DNA of 64,000 nucleotides from Myxococcota bacterium (lineage in GTDB: Bacteria; Myxococcota_A; UBA9160; UBA6930). Shown in pieces: positions 16,994 through 25,496 of this stretch. The position numbers were made by a program, and so were the translations under genes. Position 1 is the first letter of the stretch. Every line of letters begins with the position of its first letter. The stretch spans positions 1 to 64,000 of the forward strand of contig JANQFK010000045.1 in the NCBI GenBank assembly GCA_028277885.1, written 5' to 3'. The notes under the pieces are model-generated. The model was not told the DNA's origin, made no database searches, and saw only the letters and a list, made by a program, of their open reading frames with translations.

Positions 16994-17407
16994 ATGGCAC
17001 AGTTCTTCGACGTGGAGACCCTCGAGGCGCGCCAGTGCCTCGACATCACCCACACGGTGGGCGAGCTGGTGCGCGACTCCGGGGTGAGACGCGGTTTGTG
17101 TCACGTCATGGTGTTGGGGGCGACCGCCGCCATCGTGGTGAACGAGAACGACGACCCCGCCATCGGGCTCGACCTGCTGAAGGCGCTCGAGAAGGCGGTG
17201 CCCGACCACGACGGCTGGCTCCACGACCGTGTCGACAACAACGCACACGCCCACATCAAGGCCTCGATCCTGGGCCCCTCCGAGACGGTGATCGTGGACG
17301 AGGGCGAGCTGCTGCTGGGAACCTGGCAGGGCCTGATGTTGGTGGAGCTCGACGGACCCCGCCGGCGCCGGCGGATCGCGGTCGAGGTGGTCCCCAGCGG
17401 CTCCTAG
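16994..17407 (+). CDS. YjbQ/UPF0047-family protein (secondary thiamine-phosphate synthase-like)
   Basis: 137 residues, the standard length of the single-domain YjbQ family. Signatures: a conserved strand (HVMVLGATAAIVVNENDDP), DNNAHAHIKASILGPSETV and LLLGTWQGLMLVELDGPRRR, the last two diagnostic for the family. Members have weak thiamine-phosphate synthase activity; the true role is uncertain. It is divergent from the AraC regulator and ends at a twin-hairpin repeat. GGGGG at 16985-16989 may serve as a weak ribosome-binding site. Confidence 0.9.
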   Translation: MAQFFDVETLEARQCLDITHTVGELVRDSGVRRGLCHVMVLGATAAIVVNENDDPAIGLDLLKALEKAVPDHDGWLHDRVDNNAHAHIKASILGPSETVIVDEGELLLGTWQGLMLVELDGPRRRRRIAVEVVPSGS

Positions 17408-17410
17408 CTG

Positions 17411-17476
17411 AGCGAGCCCTTCGGGCTCGCCTTGCGGCGGAAGCCGACCCATCCTGGGTCGGCCTCCTAGGAGGCC
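17411..17476. repeat. Twin-hairpin repeat, copy 2 (inverted), plus adjoining palindrome
   Basis: Hairpin B': GCGAGCCC-TTC-GGGCTCGC (17412-17430). Hairpin A': GCCGACCCA-TCC-TGGGTCGGC (17443-17463). This is the reverse complement of the unit at 12495-12550 with a handful of changes. A 16-bp perfect palindrome GGCCTCCTAGGAGGCC (17461-17476) overlaps its end. It again lies directly between convergent genes. Confidence 0.75.
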
Positions 17477-17486
17477 AGGGGCCTGC

Positions 17487-17651
17487 TCAGCGCATCGTGT
17501 AGAGCAGGCTGGGCAGCAGCAGCGCGAAGCCCGGGACGATGAGCACGCGCATCTCCGGCGACAGGAAGCCGGGGATCAGGAGCGCGAAGCCGGCCACGAT
17601 CCCGAAGAGCGCGGAGCCGTCCCGAATGCGACTGTCGGTCATCTGCTTCAT
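17487..17651 (-). CDS. Small two-helix membrane protein, unknown
   Basis: 54 residues from ATG 17651 (MKQMTDSRIRDGSALFG..). Two hydrophobic helices, about 14-30 (LFGIVAGFALLIPGFLS) and 35-52 (VLIVPGFALLLPSLLY), separated by PEM. An in-frame ATG at 17723 would give 78 residues, but it runs through an AT-rich promoter-like stretch and has no Shine-Dalgarno. Topology is two-pass inner membrane. Function unknown. Confidence 0.45.
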   Translation of the reverse strand: MKQMTDSRIRDGSALFGIVAGFALLIPGFLSPEMRVLIVPGFALLLPSLLYTMR

Positions 17652-17678
17652 GACTCCGATCATACGACGGAATCGTGT

Positions 17679-17693
17679 CTTTTCAATGAAAAG
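17679..17693 (-). promoter_or_regulatory. Dyad CTTTTCA-A-TGAAAAG upstream of the small membrane protein
   Basis: A perfect 7-bp inverted repeat in the most AT-rich patch of the region. The half-site TGAAAAG recurs at 17723-17729. It could be an operator for the small membrane-protein gene starting at 17651. Confidence 0.3.
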
Positions 17694-17760
17694 CTTCTCG
17701 ATTTCGTAACGCGATCGGCACATGAAAAGCGTGGGTAAACCAACTCGATATCCTGGAGGG

Positions 17761-18876
17761 CTACTCGGGGAGGACGGCGAGCCAGGCCTCGCGCTGGCCG
17801 GCCGGGTTCACGCCATGGCCCGCGATGCATCGGCCGTCGGCCGAGACCGACCGGGCGGCGACCAACCGCCATCCCTCGAGGTCGAGGCCGTGGGTCTCCA
17901 CGAGGAGCGCACGAAGGCCGCGCATTCCCCGCCTGGCACTCCAGACGAAGGCCTCCTCGCCGCCGGCGGAGTGGCTGCTCCCCACGACCGTCGCGCCGTC
18001 GGCGGAGACGTCGAAGGCGTCGCTCCCGGCCTCGCCGCCCGGCAGGTCGCCGAGGCTCCGCATGCCGCGGCGCCGCGTCCAGCGGAACCCCAGGCGCTTC
18101 GAGCCCGACTCGCTGTAGCCCACCACCACGGCGCCGTCGGCGGAGACCGCGCGCGCGGCGCTCCGGAAGCCGCGCCGCGCCAGGCCGCCGAGGCCCTTCA
18201 TGCCGCCCTCGGAGGTCCAGCGGAACGCCTCGGAGCCCGACTTCGCCGAGCCCAGCCCGACCACCACCGTGCCGTCGTCGGAGACGTCGGCCGCGGAGCT
18301 CACCAGGATCCCGCCGGGCAGGTCGCCGAGATCCACCATTCCCGCCTCGCGGGTCCAGCGCCAGGCGCGCGACCAGGCCCGCGTGCCGATGACCGACTGC
18401 CCCACGCCGACCACGATGGCGCCGTCGGCCGAGGCCGCCGTGGCACGGCTCGAGAAGATGCCGGAAGGCAGGTCGCCGAGACCGAGCATCCCCACCTCGC
18501 GGGTCCACTGGAAGGCCTCGCTGCCCGAGTCCGACGCGCTCTCGCCCACCACCACGCCGCCGTCGGCCGAGATCGCGGTGGCGGCGCTGCGCGCCGCGCC
18601 GCCCGGCAGGGAGCCGAGCCGCTCCAGGCCGCCCTCCCGGGTCCAGCGGAACGCCTGGGTGCGGCCGACGTCGTCGATCACCGAGGAGCCGATCACCACC
18701 GAGCCGTCGGCCGAGACGCCCGTGGCCTCGCTGCGGAACTCGCCTCCGGGAAGGTCGCCGAGGGCGTGGAAGCTCGCCCCCTCGGCGCTCGAGACCCGCG
18801 CGCCCGCCACCGTGAGGGCGAGGAGCAGGGCGCCGAGGGCGGCGGCCCCCGGAAGCGATCCCCGGCCGACGGTCAT
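17761..18876 (-). CDS. Exported HAF-repeat protein
   Basis: 371 residues from ATG 18876, 2 bp after the stop of the upstream gene. Signal peptide at about residues 1-31 (ALGALLLALTVAGARVSSAE). About seven repeats of 44-48 residues follow, each of the form LGDLPGG-(x)n-ATGVSADGSVVVG-(x)n-AFRWT, the extracellular HAF (or PEP-CTERM-associated HAF) repeat, predicted to build a beta-propeller. Variants include DDG for ADG in repeat four. No anchor or catalytic site was seen. Probably a surface or periplasmic binding protein. Confidence 0.82.
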   Translation of the reverse strand: MTVGRGSLPGAAALGALLLALTVAGARVSSAEGASFHALGDLPGGEFRSEATGVSADGSVVIGSSVIDDVGRTQAFRWTREGGLERLGSLPGGAARSAATAISADGGVVVGESASDSGSEAFQWTREVGMLGLGDLPSGIFSSRATAASADGAIVVGVGQSVIGTRAWSRAWRWTREAGMVDLGDLPGGILVSSAADVSDDGTVVVGLGSAKSGSEAFRWTSEGGMKGLGGLARRGFRSAARAVSADGAVVVGYSESGSKRLGFRWTRRRGMRSLGDLPGGEAGSDAFDVSADGATVVGSSHSAGGEEAFVWSARRGMRGLRALLVETHGLDLEGWRLVAARSVSADGRCIAGHGVNPAGQREAWLAVLPE

Positions 18877-18878
18877 GC

Positions 18879-19286
18879 CTACTGGACCGGCCAGAGCCGC
18901 TTCAGGACCGCGTGGCCCTGCTCGCTCACCACGCAGTTCTCGAGCACGTAGCCCTCGATCTCGTGGGCGCTCGCCTCGTCGTTCAGGTAGACGAGATCGA
19001 CGAGGGTGAGCAGGTGGCCGAGGGTCCGCTCCTTCTGCCTCACGAAGGGGCTGCGGACCATCTTGCGCGTCGCCTCGATCTGCTCCTGCTTGGTGACCCC
19101 GAGGTCGCGCTGCTGGGCCACCAGCCGGAACGTGTAGGCGAGGTCGGCACACACGCCCTCGCTCGCCCGCCGCTGGGGCACCGCGTGGCCCCGCGCGTGC
19201 AGGCCCAATCCGCGCGGCGGCGGGGCCTGGCAGGCGACGCCGCCCGCGGCGACCGCGGCGGCGAGCAGGGCGGAGACGAGGCGCAC
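18879..19286 (-). CDS. Small exported, probable lipoprotein
   Basis: 135 residues from GTG 19286, chosen for the signal sequence it reveals: VRLVSALLAAAVAAGGVAC. The Cys lies in a lipobox-like GVAC, so lipid anchoring is plausible. The mature domain is helical (RDLGVTKQEQIEATRKMVRS; LLTLVDLVYLNDEASAHEIE) and ends ENCVVSEQGHAVLKRLWPVQ. No family is recognised. It lies between a 90-residue gene (14 bp) and the HAF gene (2 bp), so the three form an operon. Confidence 0.6.
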   Translation of the reverse strand: MRLVSALLAAAVAAGGVACQAPPPRGLGLHARGHAVPQRRASEGVCADLAYTFRLVAQQRDLGVTKQEQIEATRKMVRSPFVRQKERTLGHLLTLVDLVYLNDEASAHEIEGYVLENCVVSEQGHAVLKRLWPVQ

Positions 19287-19300
19287 GCCGGCCCCCGCGC

Positions 19301-19573
19301 TCAGGACTTCCGGTACCAGACGCGCACGAACTGGTGCCACTGGGTGTGGACGAAGTCGTCGTCGTGGCGCAGGTCCACGTCCTCGGAGCCTTCCTCGTGG
19401 GGGTGGTGGATGTTGGGCAGCACGACGGTCTCGACGTTCACGACGTCGACGTCGTTGCTCTTCACCCAGTCGTTGCCGTCGTCGAGGGCGGTCTGGAGGC
19501 TCTCGAACTCCGCACGCTGCATGCGGGCAGCAGGCGTGATCATCCTCGGGACGAAGTCTCGGTAGGCGAGCAT
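19301..19573 (-). CDS. 90-residue hypothetical protein
   Basis: Starts at ATG 19573 with AGAAGGA about 9 bases upstream. Soluble, acidic, rich in His and Asp (NIHHPHEEGSEDVDLRHDDD), and it ends QWHQFVRVWYRKS. The middle has DVVNVETVVLPN. No signal peptide or membrane helix. The His/Asp cluster could bind a metal, but this is only a guess. It is the first gene of a probable operon with the lipoprotein-like and HAF-repeat genes. Confidence 0.55.
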   Translation of the reverse strand: MLAYRDFVPRMITPAARMQRAEFESLQTALDDGNDWVKSNDVDVVNVETVVLPNIHHPHEEGSEDVDLRHDDDFVHTQWHQFVRVWYRKS

Positions 19574-19731
19574 CGGGCGATTCCTTCTGGAGCGACGGAG
19601 TGCGCGCGGATGGAGGGAGTGAACGGGGTGGCGTTCGTTGGCTCGACGGAGAGGCTCGCTCCGGCCCCGGGGGCCAGAGCCGCGGAGTGTACCAGACAGC
19701 CCCCGGCGGGCTCGGTCGGTTTCGGGTGGGC

Positions 19732-21924
19732 TCAGGCCCCCACGACGAGGCGCGCCTCGCCGGTCTCGGCAGGCACCACCTCGCCGATGCAGGTCGCCGC
19801 GGCATCGCCCGCCGCGTGGAGGCTGTCCAGGGCGGCATCCGCACGGTCCGCCGGTACGCCGAGCAGCAGACCTCCGGAAGTCTGGGGGTCGAAGAGCGCC
19901 GCGAGCTCTTCGGGGCAGGCCGCCTCCGTGTCGACGACCGCGCCGGCCGCCTGGCCCTCCTCGTTCTGCGCGTGGAAGGTGCTCCGCAGTCCCCGCGCCA
20001 GGAGCGAGGCGGCGCCGGGGAGCAGCGGCACGGCGCCGAGGCCCAGGCGCGCGCTGGCCTTCGCGGCCCGCAGCATCTCGAGCAGGTGGCCCGCCAGCCC
20101 GAACCCGCTCACGTCGGTGGCGGCGCTGGCGCCGTGCGCCCGCGCCACCCGGGCCGCCGCGGCGTTGCTGCGCAGCATCGAGGCGACGGCGGCCTCGATC
20201 CATGGCCCGCGCGCGAGCCCGCGCATGTCGGCGTGGAGCAGCACGCCGGTTCCGAGGGGCTTGGTGAGGAGCAGCCGGTCGCCGGGCCGCAGGCCGCCCT
20301 GGCGCAGCAGCGAGTCCGGGCCCTCGCCGAACCCCTGCACCGCGAAGCCCACCTGGAGGTCGGGCCCCGTGGTGCTGTGGCCGCCGACCAGGGTGACGCC
20401 CTCGGGGTCGAAGGCGGCGCGGGCACCCGCCAGCACCTGCCACAGCACCTCGTCGGCCCGATCGGACTCGGCGTCGGGCACCTGGACCTGGGCGAGGGCG
20501 AAGCGCGGGGCCACGCCCTTCGCCCACAGGTCGCTCGCCGCGTTCACCGCCGCCACCCGGCCCACGAGCCACGGGTCGTCGGTGAAGGCCCGGAAGGCAT
20601 CCAGGCTCGCGACCACGAGGTCGCCGCGGGGCGTCGCGACGGCCGCGGCGTCGTCGGGCGCGCCCAGCCCCATCACCACCGCGGGGTCGTCGGCCGGCGG
20701 CAGGCGGCCGGGCGCCTCGGCGAGCGCGGCCGCGCCCACCTTCGCCGCGCAGCCGCCGCAGGGCATCTCGTCCGCGTCCATGCCCGCCATCTCGGGGAAG
20801 CCGGGCCGCGGCGCGCCGTCGTCGCCGAGCACCTGGAAGCGCTCCACGAAGCGGCGGTCGATGCGGTCCTTCCCGTCGAAGACGCGCCGGCCGCCGAACG
20901 CGATCCCCCACTTCTCGCCCAGGGCCGCGCCGTCGGCGGTGTTGAGGAGCACCAGGTAGTCGCGCTGGGGCCGCCAGGCGCGCGGCTCCCGTCCGGCGGC
21001 GACGCGGCGCAGGTTGTCCTCGAGCACCGGTCCGGCGCGCACCGCGTACACGCCGGCCTTGGGGAGCGCGTGGCCGTCGAGGCTCGCGCAGTCGCCGGCG
21101 GCGAAGAGCTCGGGGTGGCCGACCACCTGGAGGGTGGGGCCGACGCGCAGGAAGCCCGCCGCGTCGGTGGGCAGGCCCGAGTCGCGGAAGAGGGGCCCGG
21201 CGGCGGCGCCGGCGACCCAGACCACCGCGTCGCAGGCGAGGGCCTCCGCGCCGGCCAGCCGGAGCGCGCCGTCCTCGACGGCCTCGACCCGTGCGCCCAG
21301 GCGCAGCTCGATCCCGGCGGCCCGGGCGTGCCGGGCCGCGCGCCGCGCCAGCGACTCCGAGCGCTCGGGCAGGATGCGGGGTCCGGCATCCACCAGCACG
21401 ACCTCGGCCCCGGTGCGTGCGCGCAGCGCGAAGGCGAGCTCGACGCCGCCCGCGCCGGCGCCCACCACGGCGATCCGCGAGCTTCGCGAGGCGCGCTCGA
21501 CGAGCGCGTCCACCCGGGCCACGAAGTCGCCGATGGGCCGCGTGGGCAGCGCGTGCTCGGCGACCCCGGGGAGGGCGCCGCCGGCCACCGTCGAGCCCAC
21601 GTCGAAGGCCGCCCAGTCGTAGGCGAGGGCGGGGCGGTCGTGAAGCCGGATCCTGCGCGCCTCGGGGTCGATCCCGGTGGCGGCGCTCACCACCACCCGC
21701 GCGCCGGCGCGCTTCGCCAGCGGCCGCACGTCGATCTCGAGCTCGTCGGCGCGGTACTGGCCGGCCACGAAGCCCGGCACCATGCCCGAGTAGACCGCGA
21801 CGGGACGGTCCACCACGAGGGTGACGCGCAGGCCCGGCGGCGGATCCATGGCGAAGCGCCGCAGCACCTGGACGTGGGCGTGACCGCCGCCCACGAGCAC
21901 GAGCTCTCGCGTCGCCTCGGGCAT
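19732..21924 (-). CDS. selD: Pyridine-nucleotide flavoprotein fused to selenide, water dikinase
   Basis: 730 residues from ATG 21924. N-terminal NADH-dehydrogenase-like flavoprotein (about 1-365): FAD-binding LVLVGGGHAHVQVL, NAD-binding IAVVGAGAGGVELAFAL, and LFAAGDCASL. The C-terminal SelD domain (about 380-730) has the active-site segment CGGCAAK, where the Cys is encoded by TGC (not TGA) and the catalytic Lys is kept, then GDLVVASLDAFRAF, TLVGGHSTTGPD and DPQTSGGLL. SelD makes selenophosphate from selenide and ATP. This fusion is known in other bacteria and may supply or channel reduced selenium. It is 44 bp downstream of PhoD in the same direction. No other selenium gene is visible in the window. 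Confidence 0.92.
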   Translation of the reverse strand: MPEATRELVLVGGGHAHVQVLRRFAMDPPPGLRVTLVVDRPVAVYSGMVPGFVAGQYRADELEIDVRPLAKRAGARVVVSAATGIDPEARRIRLHDRPALAYDWAAFDVGSTVAGGALPGVAEHALPTRPIGDFVARVDALVERASRSSRIAVVGAGAGGVELAFALRARTGAEVVLVDAGPRILPERSESLARRAARHARAAGIELRLGARVEAVEDGALRLAGAEALACDAVVWVAGAAAGPLFRDSGLPTDAAGFLRVGPTLQVVGHPELFAAGDCASLDGHALPKAGVYAVRAGPVLEDNLRRVAAGREPRAWRPQRDYLVLLNTADGAALGEKWGIAFGGRRVFDGKDRIDRRFVERFQVLGDDGAPRPGFPEMAGMDADEMPCGGCAAKVGAAALAEAPGRLPPADDPAVVMGLGAPDDAAAVATPRGDLVVASLDAFRAFTDDPWLVGRVAAVNAASDLWAKGVAPRFALAQVQVPDAESDRADEVLWQVLAGARAAFDPEGVTLVGGHSTTGPDLQVGFAVQGFGEGPDSLLRQGGLRPGDRLLLTKPLGTGVLLHADMRGLARGPWIEAAVASMLRSNAAAARVARAHGASAATDVSGFGLAGHLLEMLRAAKASARLGLGAVPLLPGAASLLARGLRSTFHAQNEEGQAAGAVVDTEAACPEELAALFDPQTSGGLLLGVPADRADAALDSLHAAGDAAATCIGEVVPAETGEARLVVGA

Positions 21925-21968
21925 CGCGGAAGGGTACCCGAGGGCACCGCCGCCGCGCGGGCGTGCGC

Positions 21969-23504
21969 CTAGACGGTGGCGGGCACCAGGTGGGAGGCAC
22001 CGCGCCGGGTCACGAAGGCGGCGCCGAGGCGCTCCGCCAGGGAGCGCTGCTTCACGGTCTCGAGGAACCACCACTCGGCGCGGGTGCGCTCGTGGCTCAC
22101 GTCCACCACCACGTAGCCCCGGTGATCGAGGTCCATGAAGTGCAGGTGCGGGTGGGTCGAGACGGCGTCGCGGTACTTCGCGCGCAGGCCGGGGAAGCTC
22201 CCCAGCACGGACGAGCTCACCGCCGGCGCCACCAGCTCCACCGCCAGGGCGCCCCGCCCCGTGGCCGGGTCGTAGGCGTCGGGCGAGAAGGGATCGCGCG
22301 CCACGTCGAGGGCCCAGGAGCTGTGGACGTCGCCGGTCAGGACCACCAGGTCGCGGATGCCGGCGGACTCGACGTGGTCGAACAGGCGCTCGCGGCTGGC
22401 CGGGTAGCCGTCCCAGGCATCGGGGTTCGGCGCCGCCCCCGGCAGGGCCAGGTGCCCGAGGAAGACCTGCTGGCCGAGGACGCGCCAGGCGACGCCGTCG
22501 GCCTGGGAGGCCGACAGCTGCTGCTCGAGCCAGGCCTCCTGCTCGGCGCCGAGCAGCGAGCGGCCCGGCTCCGCGATGGCGGCCGCGTCGTCCCGGGCCG
22601 CCTGGGCGTCTCGCTCGAGGCGCGTGTCCAGCAGCAGCAGGTCGGCGAGGTCGCCGTAGCGGAAGCTGCGGTAGAGCGGCCCGGTGCGGCGCGTCGGCAT
22701 CCACTCGTGGTAGGCGCGCACCGCCGCCGTCTTGCGGGCCGCCCAGTCGCCCTCGGAGGCGTCGTGGTTCTGGGCGCCGTCCTTCCAGGCGTTGTTCGCG
22801 CTCTCGTGGTCGTCCCACACCGCGAGGAAGGGATGGCGTCGGTGGGCCTCCTGGAGGTCCGGGTCGGCCTTGTACTGGGCGTGGCGCCGCCGGTAGTCGG
22901 CGAGGCTCACCACCTCGCGCGGCGGGTCGGGGACGCGGCCGAGGGCGAGGCCCTCCTCCCAGCCGTAGCCGCCCTCCCCGTACTCGTAGATGTAGTCGCC
23001 CAGGTGCACCACGGCGTCGAGGTCGTCGCGCCGCGCCATGGCGGCGTAGCCGTTGAAGAAGCCCTGGGGATGGTTGGAGCACGAGCACACCGCCAGGCGC
23101 AGTCGCTCCACCGCGCCCACCGGAAGCGTGCGCGTGCGGCCCACGGGCGAGCGCTGGCCCTGGCTCTCGAAGTCGAAGTACCAGGTCCGCCCCGGCGCGA
23201 GCCCCTCGGCGTCGACCTTCACGGTGTGGTCCGCCTCGGGTCCCGCCGCCACCGCCCCGTAGCCCACGACCTCGCGCAGCTCCGGGTCCTTCGCGATGCG
23301 CCAGCGCACCGGCACCCGGGACAGCGGCGGCGCCGTGATTCGCGTCCACAGGATCACGCGGTCCGCGAGGGGATCGCCGCTGGCGACGCCGTGCTGGAAG
23401 ACGGGAGCCGCCGGTCCCTCGCGACCGAGCCCGCGGCAGCCGAGCCCGGCCACGGCGGCCGCGGCGCCGGCGGAGCGCAGGAAGTCGCGGCGGGTGAAGC
23501 GCAC
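21969..23504 (-). CDS. phoD: PhoD-family alkaline phosphatase/phosphodiesterase
   Basis: 511 residues. Twin-arginine signal at the N-terminus (TRRDFLRSAGAAAAVAGLGC); a Cys in GLGC suggests possible lipidation, so Tat export of a folded metalloenzyme. The N-terminal fibronectin-like domain (ASGDPLADRVILWTRI) precedes the calcineurin-like metallophosphatase core with VVHLGDYIYEYG, VWDDHESANNAW and VLTGDVHSSWAL, which carry the metal ligands. PhoD enzymes use Fe/Ca and release phosphate from mono- and diesters outside the cell, usually under phosphate starvation. No Pho box was identified. Confidence 0.92.
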   Translation of the reverse strand: MRFTRRDFLRSAGAAAAVAGLGCRGLGREGPAAPVFQHGVASGDPLADRVILWTRITAPPLSRVPVRWRIAKDPELREVVGYGAVAAGPEADHTVKVDAEGLAPGRTWYFDFESQGQRSPVGRTRTLPVGAVERLRLAVCSCSNHPQGFFNGYAAMARRDDLDAVVHLGDYIYEYGEGGYGWEEGLALGRVPDPPREVVSLADYRRRHAQYKADPDLQEAHRRHPFLAVWDDHESANNAWKDGAQNHDASEGDWAARKTAAVRAYHEWMPTRRTGPLYRSFRYGDLADLLLLDTRLERDAQAARDDAAAIAEPGRSLLGAEQEAWLEQQLSASQADGVAWRVLGQQVFLGHLALPGAAPNPDAWDGYPASRERLFDHVESAGIRDLVVLTGDVHSSWALDVARDPFSPDAYDPATGRGALAVELVAPAVSSSVLGSFPGLRAKYRDAVSTHPHLHFMDLDHRGYVVVDVSHERTRAEWWFLETVKQRSLAERLGAAFVTRRGASHLVPATV

Positions 23505-23613
23505 GGCCGGAGGATGTCACGCGAGCTGCCGGTCGCCAAGGGACCGCAAGGGAGGGTCTGCGACTCGCGGGCCTCGTCGGATCGGCGCAGGGTGCCCCGA
23601 TCGAGGGCGCTCG

Positions 23614-24516
23614 CTACGGGGCGGCGGCCAGTGCGAGTCCCCCCAGGAGTCGAGCGCTCTCCGCGAAGACCGATTCCGAATCGTCGGCGAGCCTCCGCGC
23701 CGAGACGGTCGGAGCACCGTGAACCGAATCGACGAGATCCTGGAACCGGCACTCCACCTCGCCCGGGTCGCCCCGCCAGAACTCGGGCGTACGGAGGTTC
23801 TGGATGCTGATGCGATCGGCGAGCTGAACGGCGAGGACGAGGGGCGCCAGGGAGCCGCCAGCGTCGTGGTGGTGGAGAACGACCTCTGCGATCTCGTCGG
23901 GAAGCTCCCAGATCCCGCAGGCGCGCCACCCGAGCTGCGCGTGGTCGAAGCCGCAGCGCTGCATCTCTGCCTCGATCAGTCCTTCGGGTGAGGCCCACTC
24001 CGTCTCGTCGACGGCCTGGATCGACTTCGGCGCCTTCTCCAGCATGATGAAGCGGCCGATGTCGTGCAGCAGGCCGCACACGTACGCGAGCTCGGCGTCG
24101 GGGCCGGACTCCCCGAGAAGCCGCGCGATGTGGCGAGCCCAGCACGCAACCTCGAGGGCATGCGTCCAGAGGAAGCGGTCGCTCGCCGTGGTGGGAACGA
24201 AGACCCTCGCGACGGCCATGGCCGTCGAGACGCCCACGATCTGCTGCGCGCCGAGGCGAGCGACGGCGTCGCGAATCACCGAGATCGGCTGGGCAGGTGC
24301 GTAGGCGGCCGAGTTGGCGAGTCGGATGATCCTGATCGCGAACGGAGGATCCTCCTCGCTCAGCTCGACCACGTCGTCGAAGAACGTGTCCGACTCACGA
24401 TCGAGGGCGAGAAGCTTCGCCACGACCGAGTGGAGCATCGGAAGGTCATTCAGGCTGCGCTCGATCTCGGAGAGCGTCGCCTCGGGGCTTCGCCCCTCGC
24501 GATGGCCCAGGCTCAT
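23614..24516 (-). CDS. HDOD-domain protein
   Basis: 300 residues from ATG 24516, with GGGAGGG 7 bases upstream. A single HDOD domain spans most of the protein: LPMLHSVVAKLLALDRESD, then ANSAAYAPAQPISVIRDAVA and LGAQQIVGVSTAMAVARVF. A degenerate HD-like core follows (YVCGLLHDIGRFIM; EVVLHHHDAGG). HDOD proteins are regulatory modules of signal transduction (for example with c-di-GMP or chemotaxis proteins); here there is no attached GGDEF, EAL or receiver domain. The LLHDIG and HHHD motifs are retained, so a metal-dependent phosphohydrolase remnant is possible. Confidence 0.88.
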   Translation of the reverse strand: MSLGHREGRSPEATLSEIERSLNDLPMLHSVVAKLLALDRESDTFFDDVVELSEEDPPFAIRIIRLANSAAYAPAQPISVIRDAVARLGAQQIVGVSTAMAVARVFVPTTASDRFLWTHALEVACWARHIARLLGESGPDAELAYVCGLLHDIGRFIMLEKAPKSIQAVDETEWASPEGLIEAEMQRCGFDHAQLGWRACGIWELPDEIAEVVLHHHDAGGSLAPLVLAVQLADRISIQNLRTPEFWRGDPGEVECRFQDLVDSVHGAPTVSARRLADDSESVFAESARLLGGLALAAAP

Positions 24517-25079
24517 GGGCGATCCCTCCCGGCCCGCCCCGAGACGAGCGCCCACTCCACGACCGAACACCGGGCGCCGGCGAGGAGGCCACGCACACCC
24601 CGGCCGGGGAGCCGGGCCGGGGGGCCGGCGGCAGAGGTCGGCCTTGCCGCTCGAAGCGACGACGCGTTCAGTCCGGGGAGGGTCGGGAGAGTCCCGGCGC
24701 TCGACGTCACGGCGCGCCCTCCGTGGCCGGCGCTCCTGCCGACCGAGAAGCTTTCCCCAGTGTGATCGGCCGGCGGACGGTCACCCTGAAGGGGGCGATT
24801 CATCGCCTTGGCCGCGCTCGCCCGACCCACGGCTCGAGACGCAATGGAATCCCGCATCCAAGGCAAGGACTTTCAACCACGAGGCAGGGGCAGCGGGTCG
24901 CCCTGGCCCGCAACCGCCCGGACCCCGGTCCGCCGCTGTGGCGCAACGCCTCGCCTTCGAGTGGGTCGCGGCCACTCCGGATTCGTCCGTGTCCCTGCAA
25001 TCCTGGGACGACCCGCCCGGAGCGCTAGGCTCCCGGGCGACGCTCAACCCAGCGCAGCCCGCTCGAGCAAGCCGACCCC
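24517..25079. other. 563-bp stretch without a convincing gene
   Basis: Several short overlapping open frames exist on both strands, as expected at this GC content, but none has a ribosome-binding site, signal peptide or recognisable family sequence. There are GC-rich self-complementary tracts (around 24590-24640). It must hold the promoters of the divergent HDOD gene (minus strand) and cytochrome c gene (plus strand), but I could not pick a reliable -35/-10 pair. Confidence 0.5.
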
Positions 25080-25487
25080 ATGAGCAAGCGTGTCGCCCTC
25101 GGCGTCCTCGTCGCCATCCTCGCCGCCGGCGCCTGCCAGGAGCGCGGGGATGCGGTCGAGCCCACGGGGCGGATGCTCTTCGCGCGGCACTGCGCGGCCT
25201 GCCACGGCACGGCGGGCGAGGGCGACGGTCCCCTGGCCGGATCCCTGCGGCGCACTCCCTCGGACCTCACGACGATCGCCAGACGCGGAGGGGGACGCTT
25301 CGACGAAGCCGCCGTCATGGCGACCATCGATGGCCGCAGCGCCGTCGCCGAGCACGGGCCTCGCGACATGCCCGTGTGGGGTGTCGTGTTCGAGGACCGG
25401 TACCGAAGCGAGCGCTACGGCTCGCTCACGACGCTGTATCACGGCCGCGCTCTCACGGACTACATACGGTCGATCCAGCAGGACTAG
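25080..25487 (+). CDS. Class I cytochrome c, exported, possibly lipid-anchored
   Basis: 135 residues. N-terminal signal ([19 protein letters not shown]) with Cys19 in a lipobox-like setting. Haem-binding CAACH at about residues 38-42 and a downstream methionine in DMPVWGVVF as probable axial ligand: a small monohaem cytochrome c. It starts 9 bp ahead of a P-type ATPase, so the two are probably one operon; the functional link is unknown. Electron transfer in the periplasm is likely. Confidence 0.88.
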   Translation: MSKRVALGVLVAILAAGACQERGDAVEPTGRMLFARHCAACHGTAGEGDGPLAGSLRRTPSDLTTIARRGGGRFDEAAVMATIDGRSAVAEHGPRDMPVWGVVFEDRYRSERYGSLTTLYHGRALTDYIRSIQQD

Positions 25488-25496
25488 CAGCTCGAC

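Noticed and set aside
20740..20775. Selenocysteine in the SelD active site
   Set aside because: The active-site codon is TGC, not TGA, so the enzyme is the cysteine form and no SECIS element is needed.
24517..25079. Small overlapping open frames as genes
   Set aside because: None has start signals or recognisable sequence; they are most likely chance frames in GC-rich DNA.
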